From CAKXIK01 sp050947015 (lineage in GTDB: Bacteria > Bacillota > Clostridia > Oscillospirales > Acutalibacteraceae), in contig JBMNVT010000004.1 in NCBI GenBank assembly GCA_050947015.1, positions 60,908-124,907 of the forward strand: a stretch of 64,000 nt of DNA, in the 5' to 3' direction. Position 1 is the first letter of the stretch. Each line of letters opens with the position of its first letter. This document shows, one piece after another, positions 34,283-42,716 of the stretch. The notes under the pieces were generated by a model. The model did no database searches. It saw nothing but the letters and a program-made list of their open reading frames with translations, and had not been told where the DNA came from. Made by a program: the position numbers and the translations under genes.

Positions 34283-34592
34283 ATTGCTTTATCAGACGGT
34301 GACGGAGCGCCGTGCAAATCCACAGGAAGGTTCTTATACCTGCTATCTGTTTGAAAAAGGAACGGATAAAATTCTTAAAAAATGCGGAGAAGAGTGCAGC
34401 GAGGTCATTATTGCAGCCAAAAACGGCAAAAATGAAGAAACCGTTTATGAAATTGCCGATTTGCTCTATCATCTGACCGTTTTGATGGCCGATCAGGGCA
34501 TTACGCCGGACGAAGTAAATGCAGAGCTGCTCAAGCGTTCTCAAAAGACCGGCAATCTGAAACAGTTTCATCAGACCGATAAAAACACCTGA
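34266..34592 (+). CDS. hisE: Phosphoribosyl-ATP pyrophosphatase
   Basis: Hydrolyses PR-ATP to PR-AMP, the second step of histidine synthesis. The ATG at 34266 follows AGAAGG. 108 residues of the MazG-like all-alpha fold with GSYTCYLFEKGTDKILKKCGEE and EEVIIAAK-type metal-binding glutamates (ECSEVIIAAKN) and EIADLLYHLTVLM. Last gene of the operon, closed by a terminator nine bases after the stop. Confidence 0.95.
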   Translation: MENSLELLYQTVTERRANPQEGSYTCYLFEKGTDKILKKCGEECSEVIIAAKNGKNEETVYEIADLLYHLTVLMADQGITPDEVNAELLKRSQKTGNLKQFHQTDKNT

Positions 34593-34600
34593 TTCTGCAA

Positions 34601-34627
34601 GGGCTGCCGATTGGCAGCCCGGTTTTT
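34601..34627 (+). terminator. Terminator of the his operon
   Basis: GGGCTGCC (34601-34608), loop GATT, GGCAGCCC (34613-34620), then GG and five T. The T tract touches the stop of the convergent spoIID. Confidence 0.92.
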
Positions 34628-35669
34628 ATTCGGTCAACTCGGTTCCTGGGTAATACCACTGCAGGATGGCCTTGTAGTCGGAACCGGCGCGAGCCATGGC
34701 GTCGGCGCCATACTGACTCATTCCGACGCCGTGCCCATAGCCGTGGACCGTAAAAACAAATCCATCCGATTCGGTGCAGCTGACGGTGAAGTTTGCCGAA
34801 CGCAGCCCGAACAGTGTGCGCAATTCTTCCCCGGTGGCGACCAGTGAGCCGACAGCCATGGAACGAACCGAACCGGAAGCCGTGCGGATCGGATCGGTAA
34901 TCCATTGAGAGGGGTCGCTCCCAAGCTGGCAGGACGGCCATTTCTTCAGGATCGCTGTGCGCACCTCGTCGCTGCTTTTTGTAACGGTCGTCTCATACCC
35001 GGGCGCCTGCACATCGTTTGGGCTTGCCACGGCGACAAGATACTCCCGTTTGCCGCCCCAAATATCCTCGGATGCTTCGGTTTGTCCGGCGGAAATGGCA
35101 TAATAAGTCGCAAGAACCGGCTCTCCCTGATAAACCAGCTTTTGCAGGCCGACCGATTCGCAGACCTGCTGCAGATGCGCGTAATGTGTTTCAAACGAAT
35201 CGCCCCAGCGTTCCTGCATCTTTTCTTTTGTTACATAAATCAGCCAATCGGCCGTGTTGCACGAAAAGTCGGCGCCTTTCAAAGCGGCATCCGGATTTTG
35301 CCTCTGTTCGGTTCGCTTTTTGTCATAAATCGTGTAGCAGGCTACCGCCTGTGCTTTCAATGCTTCATCGTGGTAGGTCAGCGGCATTTCAGCGGCGACA
35401 GCACCAATCAAAAATTCCTGGTCGGTTACGGTGAGAACATTGCCGGTAGCTTCGTCCAAAATGCGGAAGGACGCTTCTTCCGTATTGACGGAGGATGTCC
35501 CCGCGGCGCTTTCTGCAGAAGCGGTTTCGGGGACGGAAACCGGATCGGAAGCGGAAGCCGTCTCTCCGGAAGAGTTCTGTGTCTCTGTTTCAGCGCCGTG
35601 TATAGCCAAAAGCGGCACCAGCAGCATTGTTGCGAGCAACAGAAGCGCGAAAATTAGTTTTTGTTTCAT
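34626..35669 (-). CDS. spoIID: Stage II sporulation protein D (SpoIID family)
   Basis: Lytic transglycosylase that thins septal peptidoglycan during engulfment of the forespore. The 347 residues start with a signal/anchor (KQKLIFALLLLATMLLVPLLA), then a Ser/Thr/Ala-rich linker to about residue 65, then the SpoIID domain with GAVAAEMPLTYHDEALKAQAVA, SAGQTE and the C-terminal HGYGHGVGMSQYGADAMA signature. Closely related family members such as LytB exist, so the sporulation role is inferred. It is transcribed towards the his operon, alone. Confidence 0.9.
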   Translation of the reverse strand: MKQKLIFALLLLATMLLVPLLAIHGAETETQNSSGETASASDPVSVPETASAESAAGTSSVNTEEASFRILDEATGNVLTVTDQEFLIGAVAAEMPLTYHDEALKAQAVACYTIYDKKRTEQRQNPDAALKGADFSCNTADWLIYVTKEKMQERWGDSFETHYAHLQQVCESVGLQKLVYQGEPVLATYYAISAGQTEASEDIWGGKREYLVAVASPNDVQAPGYETTVTKSSDEVRTAILKKWPSCQLGSDPSQWITDPIRTASGSVRSMAVGSLVATGEELRTLFGLRSANFTVSCTESDGFVFTVHGYGHGVGMSQYGADAMARAGSDYKAILQWYYPGTELTE

Positions 35670-35877
35670 GAAAATCCACCCAAGCCTTTCTGCAAAACAA
35701 ATATTTTTTAATTTCTTTTTGCCTTTTTACTTTCATTTATTTACTTTTGACCTTGAATATGAATGAATTAAAAAATGCAGCTGCAAAAATAATTCAATAT
35801 TGCACAAAAAACAGGCAAAAAACACACTAAAATGAATTATGAAACGAAACTTCATCCATAATCTATTATCTTGCCGC

Positions 35878-35906
35878 TTGACTTTAAAAGAGCGATGCAG
35901 TAAAAT
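35878..35906 (+). promoter_or_regulatory. Promoter of the citrate synthase gene
   Basis: TTGACT at 35878-35883, 17 bases, TAAAAT at 35901-35906, about 48 bases before the chosen ATG. The rest of the 284-base gap between the divergent spoIID and this gene is AT-rich and shows no reading frame. Confidence 0.82.
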
Positions 35907-35953
35907 AGTTGATATTAAATTTTTTGAATATTTTTTCAAAGGAGATGTGCCGG

Positions 35954-37318
35954 ATGTTAGAAAACGCATCATGGGAACAGCGGGAAACGATTCATAGCTT
36001 GTGCAGCGAATACCGAACCAACAACCACATCGATCCGGCCAAATTTGAACGGTACGATGTCAAGCGAGGTCTGCGCAATCAGGACGGAACGGGTGTTATG
36101 GCCGGACTTACGTTAATCTGCAATGTGCATGGATATGTTGTCCGCGATAATGAGCGGATTCCGGACGAAGGGGAACTGACGTATCGCGGCATCAATATTC
36201 GGGACATTATCGCGGGGGCAGAACAGGAAAATCGCTTTGGCTATGAAGAGGTGGTCTGGCTGCTGCTGTTCGGAACGCTGCCGACGCGTTCTCAGCTGGA
36301 AGGATTCATTCAGCTAATCAACAGCTGCCGCGAACTGCCGCCGTATTTTGCAGAAGATATGATTATGAAAGCGCCGTCGCCCAATATTATGAATAAGCTT
36401 GCCCGCTCGGTGCTTACGCTCTATTCATATGACGACATGCCCGAAGATATTTCTCTGGAAAATATTATGATGCAAAGCATCAATCTAATTGCAAAGCTTC
36501 CGACCATCATGTCATATGCCTATCAGGTCAAGCGCCGCTATTATGACCATGAAAGCATGTTCTTTCATCAGATCAATCCGGAATACGGAACGGCGGAATC
36601 TATTCTGCGTGCGCTCCGGCCTGACCAGAAGTTTACTGCAGAAGAGGCACACCTGCTCGATCTCTGCCTAATGCTGCACGCGGAGCACGGCGGAGGCAAC
36701 AACTCCACGTTTGCGGCGCGTGTTTTGGCTTCCTCCGGAACAGATACCTACTCGGTAATCGGCGCGGCGATCGGTTCGTTAAAAGGCCCTCGTCATGGCG
36801 GCGCCAATCATCGTGTGATGGAAATGATGAATGAAATTAAAAATCAGGTGCGCGATTGGACGGATGACGAAGAAATCAGCGCCTATCTGGCGAAAATCGT
36901 GCGAAAGGAAGCAGGAGACGGCTCCGGCTTGATCTACGGGATGGGGCATGCGATCTATACGCTTTCGGATCCGCGTGCAGTGGAATTGAAAAAACGTGCC
37001 AGAAAGCTTGCGGAAGAAAAAGGCATGCTTAACCAGCTGCAGCTGTTTGAACGGGTGGAACGACTGGCGCCGGGTGTTTTTGCGCGCGTGAAGGGCGATT
37101 CCAAGGTGATTTCTGCCAATGTTGATTTTTATTCCGGTCTGGTTTATGAAATGCTCGGCATTCCCAGCGATCTTTATACCCCACTGTTTGCGGTCGCGCG
37201 TATGGCGGGTTGGTGTGCGCACCGGATTGAAGAAACCGTCAGCGGCGGCCGGATTATGCGCCCGGCATATAAATCCGTCAGCGCCAGAAAGGTCTATGTT
37301 CCACTGGATGAACGTTGA
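35954..37318 (+). CDS. gltA: Citrate synthase
   Basis: Condenses acetyl-CoA and oxaloacetate. The ATG at 35954 is nine bases after AAAGGAG; the in-frame ATG at 35945 touches that site. The 454 residues resemble the Clostridial type with an extended N-terminus. Catalytic motifs are LHAEHGGGNNST (substrate histidine), GPRHGGANHRVMEMM and GMGHAIYTLSDPRA, followed by the aspartate region VDFYSGLVYEMLG. Oxaloacetate is probably used for glutamate synthesis in an anaerobe; no aconitase or isocitrate dehydrogenase is nearby. Confidence 0.93.
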   Translation: MLENASWEQRETIHSLCSEYRTNNHIDPAKFERYDVKRGLRNQDGTGVMAGLTLICNVHGYVVRDNERIPDEGELTYRGINIRDIIAGAEQENRFGYEEVVWLLLFGTLPTRSQLEGFIQLINSCRELPPYFAEDMIMKAPSPNIMNKLARSVLTLYSYDDMPEDISLENIMMQSINLIAKLPTIMSYAYQVKRRYYDHESMFFHQINPEYGTAESILRALRPDQKFTAEEAHLLDLCLMLHAEHGGGNNSTFAARVLASSGTDTYSVIGAAIGSLKGPRHGGANHRVMEMMNEIKNQVRDWTDDEEISAYLAKIVRKEAGDGSGLIYGMGHAIYTLSDPRAVELKKRARKLAEEKGMLNQLQLFERVERLAPGVFARVKGDSKVISANVDFYSGLVYEMLGIPSDLYTPLFAVARMAGWCAHRIEETVSGGRIMRPAYKSVSARKVYVPLDER

Positions 37319-37350
37319 GCTTTCAGAAAATCTGCGGGGGAGAGAACGCT

Positions 37351-38337
37351 TTGACAACAAAAGATGCAGTTTTGGAACAGCTGATTAAAAGCGGCGGTCA
37401 TTATCTTTCCGGCGCAAAGCTTGCGCAGGAGCTCTGCCTGAGCAGGACGGCGGTCTGGAAGGCAATTGAAGAGCTTCGTCGCGACGGATATCAGATTTCT
37501 GCCGTTACCAACAAGGGATATACGCTGATAGAGCAAGGAAACCGGCTGTCACTGCCGGCCATCCGTTCTTTTCTGCGCCGGGAAGCGATAACGGAACAAA
37601 TTCGGTTGTATCCCTCGCTGGTGTCCACCAATCAGACAGCCAAACAACTTGCACTGGAGGGAGCTCCCTCCGGAACCATTGTTCTTGCCGACGAGCAAAC
37701 CGGCGGAAGAGGGCGCCGTGGACGCAGCTTTTTTTCGCCGCCTGGAACCAGCGTTTATTTTACTGTGATTTTCCGTTCCGAACTTGCGGCGGACCGCGCC
37801 GTGATGATTACAACAGCGGCGTCTGTTGCAGCTGCACGCGCTGTCGACAGGGTTACTGGCGGCGACCCGAGCGCACAAATTAAGTGGATTAACGACGTTT
37901 ACCTTGGAGGAAAAAAGATTTGCGGCATTTTAACTGATGCGGTCACCAATATGGAAAACGGTTCCTTTGAATACATTGTTGTCGGAATCGGGATCAACAT
38001 CAATAACAAAGCGGAGGATTTTCCGGAGGAATTCCGGGATCGTGCCGGATCGCTGTTCAGCGTAACCGGAAAGAGATACGACCGCAACCGCATGGCTGCT
38101 GCTTTAGCGGACGAAATTGCCGATATTCTTCCCCATTTTTCCTCGGGAGATTATTTAAAGGAGTACCGTTCCCGTTCCTGTGTTATCGGCCGTTCCATTC
38201 TGATTTTCGGCGGCGGGCACGACGGTACCCCGGCGACGGCTGTGGATATTGATGAACACGGTTATTTGTTGGCCAGAGGGCGACAGGGAGAACTGTATAC
38301 ACTGAATTCAGGAGAAATTACGATTCGGGCGCACTGA
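37351..38337 (+). CDS. birA: Bifunctional biotin ligase / biotin operon repressor BirA
   Basis: Attaches biotin to carrier proteins and, as biotinyl-AMP complex, represses biotin genes. The TTG at 37351, six bases after GGGGGAGAG, is favoured over the frame start at 37315. 328 residues: N-terminal winged HTH (LSGAKLAQELCLSRTAVWKAIEEL, about 16-40), catalytic domain with STNQTAK, the adenylate loop GGRGRRGRSFFSPPG and KWINDVYLGGKKICGIL, and a small C-terminal SH3-like domain. The HTH makes it a repressor type; a matching operator lies at 50022-50055 before bioY. A weak CGGAG/CTCCG hairpin with TTTTA follows (38343-38369). Confidence 0.95.
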   Translation: MTTKDAVLEQLIKSGGHYLSGAKLAQELCLSRTAVWKAIEELRRDGYQISAVTNKGYTLIEQGNRLSLPAIRSFLRREAITEQIRLYPSLVSTNQTAKQLALEGAPSGTIVLADEQTGGRGRRGRSFFSPPGTSVYFTVIFRSELAADRAVMITTAASVAAARAVDRVTGGDPSAQIKWINDVYLGGKKICGILTDAVTNMENGSFEYIVVGIGININNKAEDFPEEFRDRAGSLFSVTGKRYDRNRMAAALADEIADILPHFSSGDYLKEYRSRSCVIGRSILIFGGGHDGTPATAVDIDEHGYLLARGRQGELYTLNSGEITIRAH

Positions 38338-38421
38338 TCTGTCGGAGCCGCCAAAGACGACTCCGTTTTATATCATCCAATAAACGGGACAATTAATTTT
38401 TTAATTAATTTTAAAAAAAAC

Positions 38422-38450
38422 TTGACAAATAACTGCCGGATGGATATAAT
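38422..38450 (+). promoter_or_regulatory. Perfect sigma-A promoter of tRNA-Pro
   Basis: TTGACA at 38422-38427, 17 bases, TATAAT at 38445-38450: consensus at every position. About 40 bases upstream of the mature tRNA 5' end. Confidence 0.93.
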
Positions 38451-38490
38451 ATTAAATGTTCGCTGCGGAAAAAGCAGGGGCGAAGAATGT

Positions 38491-38567
38491 CGAGGCGTGG
38501 CTCAGTTTGGTAGAGCGCTGCGTTCGGGACGCAGAGGCCGTGTGTTCGAATCACATCGCCTCGACCA
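38491..38567 (+). tRNA. tRNA-Pro, anticodon CGG
   Basis: A 77-base cloverleaf: acceptor CGAGGCG pairs with CGCCTCG, D-arm GGCTCAGTTTGGTAGAGC-like, anticodon stem CTGCG/CGCAG around loop TTCGGGA (anticodon CGG), T-arm TTCGAAT, discriminator A and encoded CCA. It stands alone between its own promoter and terminator, giving a single-gene transcription unit. Confidence 0.97.
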
Positions 38568-38575
38568 TCAAAAAG

Positions 38576-38619
38576 CCGCATCAAATAGCTATTTTTCAGC
38601 TATTTGATGCGGTTTTTTT
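38576..38619 (+). terminator. Terminator of tRNA-Pro
   Basis: A perfect 15-base-pair stem (38576-38590 with 38598-38612), 7-base loop and seven T, nine bases after the tRNA. Confidence 0.95.
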
Positions 38620-38859
38620 GCGTAAAAATGTCGCATTCTAATCGTTTTTTGTAATTTTTAGGGATTTTCGATTTGGATCTTTAAACTGAGTATTTAAAAA
38701 TAGAGATTATATCATTTGCTCTTTCCTGTTTTATATCACTTTGCTACAAAAGTTGCTTGCTTTTCGCAAAAAAGTAAGCTCTTTCTACCGTTAAAATGAA
38801 CATGTGACCTTCGGTTATTTGAGATTTTTTAAAAATGTAAAAAAGTAGTCAGTAATTTT

Positions 38860-39174
38860 GTGAACCCTTTTGGCAAGAAATCCGTGCAGTCAACAACATG
38901 GCACTTTGAGAAAAAAAGGCTGTTTCACGACACGACAGCCTAAAACGTTCAGCCCAATGCAGTCGAAACAATCAACGTTAGCGAAGATTGTTATATTGAG
39001 ATCTTTCAAAAAAACAATGTATATACTTATTCCATTATGGAAATCGACTTTGATGATCATTTTGGGATGTATTATTGGGCACCGGCTGCCAATCTTGCAC
39101 CCACCGGGTTGTATGATACCAAAGAAAAGGCCATCCATAAAAATTTCCTTCGGGATGTGCCGGGCTGCCCATGA
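38860..39174 (+). pseudogene. Probable decayed small gene, one in-frame stop
   Basis: From GTG at 38860 one frame runs 27 codons to TAA (38941-38943) and continues open in the same frame for 76 more codons to TGA at 39174. The second part reads like real protein (SEDCYIEIFQKNNVYTYSI..., APTGLYDTKEKAIHKNF) with balanced residues, but has no start codon near its beginning. No family recognised. It is either a gene with a nonsense mutation or the 3' half of a truncated one. Confidence 0.4.
38911..38941 (-). terminator. Terminator-like hairpin on the minus strand
   Basis: Read on the minus strand: AGGCTGT (38941-38935), 11-base loop, ACAGCCT (38923-38917), then a T run (38917-38911). No minus-strand gene that would end here is apparent, so it may be a relic. 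Confidence 0.4.
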
Positions 39175-39288
39175 TGCACGCGGCGTTTTTACGGTTGGGA
39201 AAGCGACAGGGTCGTTCCGTGCCAGAGATTGATGGGTGCAGTTTTTTGTGATAATGTCTTGTACTGTTGTTAGATTTTAATAAAACGA

Positions 39289-39316
39289 TTGACAGCACAG
39301 CGGGATAGCTTATAAT
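39289..39316 (+). promoter_or_regulatory. Promoter of the alpha-galactosidase gene
   Basis: TTGACA at 39289-39294, a 16-base spacer and TATAAT at 39311-39316, 75 bases before the ATG. No catabolite (cre-like) site was obvious nearby. Confidence 0.82.
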
Positions 39317-39390
39317 GAAATCAGACCGTTCGTCAGGCGCGAATGCCGCGGTTGCCGGAAAACTGGAGAAAAAGAAAGGGGTTTGTTCTG

Positions 39391-40521
39391 ATGTTAGCAA
39401 AAAGACCGCCGATGGGCTGGAATTCCTGGAATACCTTCGGGAACGATATTTCGGAACGGCTGATCATGGAAACCGCCAATGCAATGGTGAATCTGGGGTA
39501 TCGAGACGCCGGATATGAGTATCTGGTGATCGACGATTGCTGGTCAAAAAAAGAGCGGGACGCGCAGGGACGCCTCGTTGCGGACGAAGAAAAATTTCCG
39601 CATGGCATGAAATATCTGGCGGATTATGTTCACAGCAAGGGCCTGAAATTCGGCATGTACTCCTGTGCCGGAGTCCTTACCTGCGCCGGTTACCCATCCA
39701 GCTATGACCACGAATTCGTGGACGCGCAGACTTTTGCGGACTGGGGAGTGGATTTTCTCAAATATGATTTTTGTAATTTTCCTCAGTCTGCGGACTGCAA
39801 AGCGCGTTATCTGCGCATGAGCATGGCACTCAAGGCGACCGGGCGCGACATCCTGTTTTCCGCCTGCAACTGGGGCGTGGAAGAGCCGTGGAAATGGATG
39901 GCCTCCATCGGGGTGCAGATGTATCGTTCCACCGGCGACATTCAGGATAATTACCAATCCTTTAAATCCATCGCAGAAAGTCAGATCCCGAACCTGTGCA
40001 TGTCCGGATCCGGCTGCTTCAACGATCCAGATATGTTGGTCGTCGGGATGTACGGCAAAGGAAACGTCGGTTTCGGCGGCTGCAGCGATCTGGAATACCG
40101 CACGCATTTTGCGCTGTGGTGCCTGTTCGGTGTTCCGCTGATGATGGGCGGAGATATCCGTTCGCTCAGCGAAACCAGCCGGGAACTGCTGCTGAATCGT
40201 GAACTGATCGCGCTCGATCAGGATGAAGAATGCCGCCCGCCTTATCTGGCCGATCATCGCGATAACCGTTATTTCTTTGTCCGCCATCTTTCCAATCGGG
40301 AGTTTGCGCTTGGGTATTTTAATCTTTCAGACGAAACGAACGCTACTTACCGGTTTTGCGGCGCGCTGGCGGATATCGGTCTTCCGGTCGGAAGCGGGTA
40401 TGGGCTGGAACTGACGGATTTGTTTACCGGCGAGACGATCGGAATAAAAACGGATTACTTTAATCCGGAGGTAGAGGCGCACGGATGCAAGCTCTACCGC
40501 GCAAAGCTGGTTCGGCTGTAA
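39391..40521 (+). CDS. Alpha-galactosidase, glycoside hydrolase family 27
   Basis: Retaining glycosidase expected to remove terminal alpha-galactose from oligosaccharides such as melibiose, raffinose or galactomannan side chains. The ATG at 39391 follows GAAAGGGG. 376 residues with no signal peptide, so probably cytoplasmic. GH27 features: PPMGWNSWNTF at the start, DDCW, the nucleophile in DFLKYDFCN, the RSTGDIQDNY acid/base region, and a C-terminal beta domain. No transporter or sugar regulator lies beside it. Alpha-N-acetylgalactosaminidase activity in the same family cannot be excluded. Confidence 0.9.
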   Translation: MLAKRPPMGWNSWNTFGNDISERLIMETANAMVNLGYRDAGYEYLVIDDCWSKKERDAQGRLVADEEKFPHGMKYLADYVHSKGLKFGMYSCAGVLTCAGYPSSYDHEFVDAQTFADWGVDFLKYDFCNFPQSADCKARYLRMSMALKATGRDILFSACNWGVEEPWKWMASIGVQMYRSTGDIQDNYQSFKSIAESQIPNLCMSGSGCFNDPDMLVVGMYGKGNVGFGGCSDLEYRTHFALWCLFGVPLMMGGDIRSLSETSRELLLNRELIALDQDEECRPPYLADHRDNRYFFVRHLSNREFALGYFNLSDETNATYRFCGALADIGLPVGSGYGLELTDLFTGETIGIKTDYFNPEVEAHGCKLYRAKLVRL

Positions 40522-40727
40522 TGAACTGTCTGCAATGCAGGCGGGAGCTGACTGCCGACGAAATTGCGGTCTATCGCCGAATGGTTCATCGCGGTGCGCA
40601 GGAATGCCTGTGCATCACCTGCTTCGCGAAAAAATTTGATGTTACCGAAGAAATGATCCGCGATAAGATTTGCTATTTTAAGGCGATGGGATGCACGCTG
40701 TTCACCGCATCCCCGCCCGATGCCTGA
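40521..40727 (+). CDS. Small zinc-ribbon-like protein of unknown function
   Basis: 68 residues; the ATG uses the last base of the preceding TAA stop, so it is translationally coupled to the GH27 gene. It has a CLQC pair at residues 3-6 and CITC at 31-34, a likely zinc ribbon, between helical stretches (TADEIAVYRRMVHRGAQ, VTEEMIRDKICYFKAMGC). No enzyme motif. It may be a conserved small protein of Clostridia, but I cannot name it. Confidence 0.75.
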   Translation: MNCLQCRRELTADEIAVYRRMVHRGAQECLCITCFAKKFDVTEEMIRDKICYFKAMGCTLFTASPPDA

Positions 40728-40755
40728 GATTTCCTGTTTTACAGGATCACACAAA

Positions 40756-40802
40756 AAAAGCCACATCAGTTTCGGCCCGTCTGGCCGTCTGATGTGGCTT
40801 TT
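40756..40802. terminator. Bidirectional terminator between convergent genes
   Basis: AAAAGCCACATCAG (40756-40769) pairs perfectly with CTGATGTGGCTTTT (40789-40802); an inner CGGCC/GGCCG helix extends it. A/T tracts on both sides allow it to serve the plus-strand GH27 pair and minus-strand nadE. Confidence 0.93.
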
Positions 40803-40820
40803 GCTGTTGCAGATCGATTT

Positions 40821-42716
40821 TTACAGGCGATCCAGCTCGTCCTGCCATAATGCTGCCGAAGCATCGCTTGGCATACGCCAGTCGGAACGCGGAGAAAGCG
40901 TAACGGAACCGACCTTTGGGCCGTCCGGCAGGCACGAGCGCTTGAACTGCTGCGCAAAAAAACGGCGATAAAAGGTCTTCATCCATCCGAGAATCGTCGC
41001 TCTGTCGTAAACGCCGCGAAACGCATGCACCGCAAGACGAAGAATTTTTCCCGGCGTAAAGCCGAAGCGCACGACATAATATAAAAAGAAATCGTGCAGC
41101 TCATATGGCCCAACAATGTTTTCCGTTTGCTGGGAGATGACTCCGTCCTTCGGCGGCAGAAGCTCCGGACTGACCGGAGTTGCCAGAATATCGAGCAGTA
41201 CGGCGGAAAGAGACTCGTCCTGCGCGGCAACATAAGCCACCAGATGGCGTACCAGCGTTTTCGGAACAGACGCATTGACGCCGTACATTGACATGTGGTC
41301 GCCGTTGTAGGTCGCCCAGCCAAGAGCAAGCTCCGAAAGATCTCCGGTGCCGATGACCAGTCCGCCGTTTTGATTGGCAAGATCCATCAGCACCTGCGTG
41401 CGTTCGCGCGCCTGTGCATTTTCATAGGTAACATCCAGCGTAGTTTCGTCGTGGCCGATGTCTCTCAGGTGTACGCGGACAGCGTCTGCGATCGGAACCT
41501 CACGAAAGCTGCAGCCGATGGCTTCTGCAAGGAGCTGCGCGTTGCTTCGGGTGCGCGCGGTTGTGCCAAAACACGGCATCGTGACGGCAAGAATGCCACT
41601 TCGGTCCAGACCAAGGCTGTCGAACGCACGGGTCATTACCAGCAGTGCCAGCGTGGAATCTAGCCCGCCGGAAAGGCCGACAACCGCTGATTTTGCGTGT
41701 GTGTGGCGCAGCCGTGCCCGCAGCCCTGCCGCCTGCATATTCAGGATCTCCTCGCAGCGACGTTTTAGATCGTTGGTGTCAGCCGGCACAAACGGATGCG
41801 GATCGACAGTACGGCGCAGCGCAAGCGTTTCGGTCTGCAGCGCAAAGCTGACGGTGCGCATTTTGCCGCCCTGCGGGAACGTGGTCATGCGCCGTCGTTC
41901 CGCCTGCAGCCGCTGCAGATCGAGATCGGCAAAAATAATCCCCGGGGCAAAAGGCTTGGAACGCGCCAGCAAAGAGCCGTTTTCCGCGATCAGGTCATCA
42001 CCGGAAAACACCATGTCTGTGCTGGATTCGCCTTCTCCCGCGTCACAGTAAACGTAAGCACTGACGGTGCGTGCCGATTGCCCGGTTACCAGCGCACGCC
42101 GGTAATCGCTTTTGCCGATCACCTCGTCGCTGGCGGAAGGATTCGCAATCACCGTTGCCCCGGCAGCGCAAAGTTTGCCGGAAGGCGGCTCTGGAACCCA
42201 GAGATCCTCGCAGATTTCAACGCCCAGAACAAATTCCGGCATGTTGCTGCACGCAAACAACAAGTCAGCGCCAAACGGAACGGTTTCTCCGTTCAGCGTT
42301 ACTTCTGCGCCGGAGATGCCAGGTGCAAAATGTCGGTACTCATAAAATTCTCCGTAATTTGGAATATTCGTCTTTGGTACTACGCCAAGCACCCGGCCGT
42401 GCAACAGAACCGCCGCACAGTTGAACCGCTGCGTCCCGTACTCCAGCGGTAGGCCAACAACAAGCACCGCGTCCAGTGATTCCGTCTGTTCGCAGAGCGA
42501 GCGCAGAGCCTTTTCACTGCCGCGCTGCAGGGTTTGCTGGGCAAACAAGTCACCGCAGGTGTACCCGGTCAGACACAGCTCCGGAAAAACGATCAGTTTT
42601 GTGCCTTCGGCGGCGCCCTGCCGGGCAAGTTCAGCAACAGTGTCGGCATTCAATGCGCAGTTTGCCGTTTGAATCTGCGGTGTGGCTGCCGCTACCCGTA
42701 AAAAACCATCCTTCAT
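40821..42716 (-). CDS. nadE: NAD(+) synthase, glutamine-hydrolysing
   Basis: Converts nicotinate adenine dinucleotide to NAD using glutamine-derived ammonia. The 631 residues form two domains: an N-terminal nitrilase-type glutaminase with the triad Glu46 (FPELCL), Lys115 (VVPKTNIPNY) and Cys169 (GVEICEDLW), and a C-terminal synthetase with the PP-loop SGGLDSTLAL and GTGDLSELALGW. Length and order match the two-domain type. Single gene with its own promoter, convergent with the GH27 unit. Confidence 0.96.
   Translation of the reverse strand: MKDGFLRVAAATPQIQTANCALNADTVAELARQGAAEGTKLIVFPELCLTGYTCGDLFAQQTLQRGSEKALRSLCEQTESLDAVLVVGLPLEYGTQRFNCAAVLLHGRVLGVVPKTNIPNYGEFYEYRHFAPGISGAEVTLNGETVPFGADLLFACSNMPEFVLGVEICEDLWVPEPPSGKLCAAGATVIANPSASDEVIGKSDYRRALVTGQSARTVSAYVYCDAGEGESSTDMVFSGDDLIAENGSLLARSKPFAPGIIFADLDLQRLQAERRRMTTFPQGGKMRTVSFALQTETLALRRTVDPHPFVPADTNDLKRRCEEILNMQAAGLRARLRHTHAKSAVVGLSGGLDSTLALLVMTRAFDSLGLDRSGILAVTMPCFGTTARTRSNAQLLAEAIGCSFREVPIADAVRVHLRDIGHDETTLDVTYENAQARERTQVLMDLANQNGGLVIGTGDLSELALGWATYNGDHMSMYGVNASVPKTLVRHLVAYVAAQDESLSAVLLDILATPVSPELLPPKDGVISQQTENIVGPYELHDFFLYYVVRFGFTPGKILRLAVHAFRGVYDRATILGWMKTFYRRFFAQQFKRSCLPDGPKVGSVTLSPRSDWRMPSDASAALWQDELDRL

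Larger units (their letters stand above)
38568..39390. other. AT-rich intergenic region with gene remnants
   Basis: 823 bases without an intact gene. It holds the tRNA terminator (38576-38619), about 240 bases of AT-rich sequence in which I see nothing, a minus-strand terminator-like hairpin (38911-38941), a stop-interrupted plus-strand frame (38860-39174) and the promoter for the downstream glycosidase (39289-39316). Base composition is clearly more AT-rich than the flanks. Confidence 0.7.

Noticed and set aside
35740..35765. TCATATT-like element upstream of spoIID on the minus strand, resembling the -35 of sporulation sigma-E promoters.
   Set aside because: No acceptable -10 at the right distance; AT-rich background makes chance matches likely.
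38890..39138. 82-codon minus-strand frame in the AT-rich region after the tRNA.
   Set aside because: It opposes a plus-strand frame with more protein-like composition and lacks a ribosome site; composition looks like a shadow.
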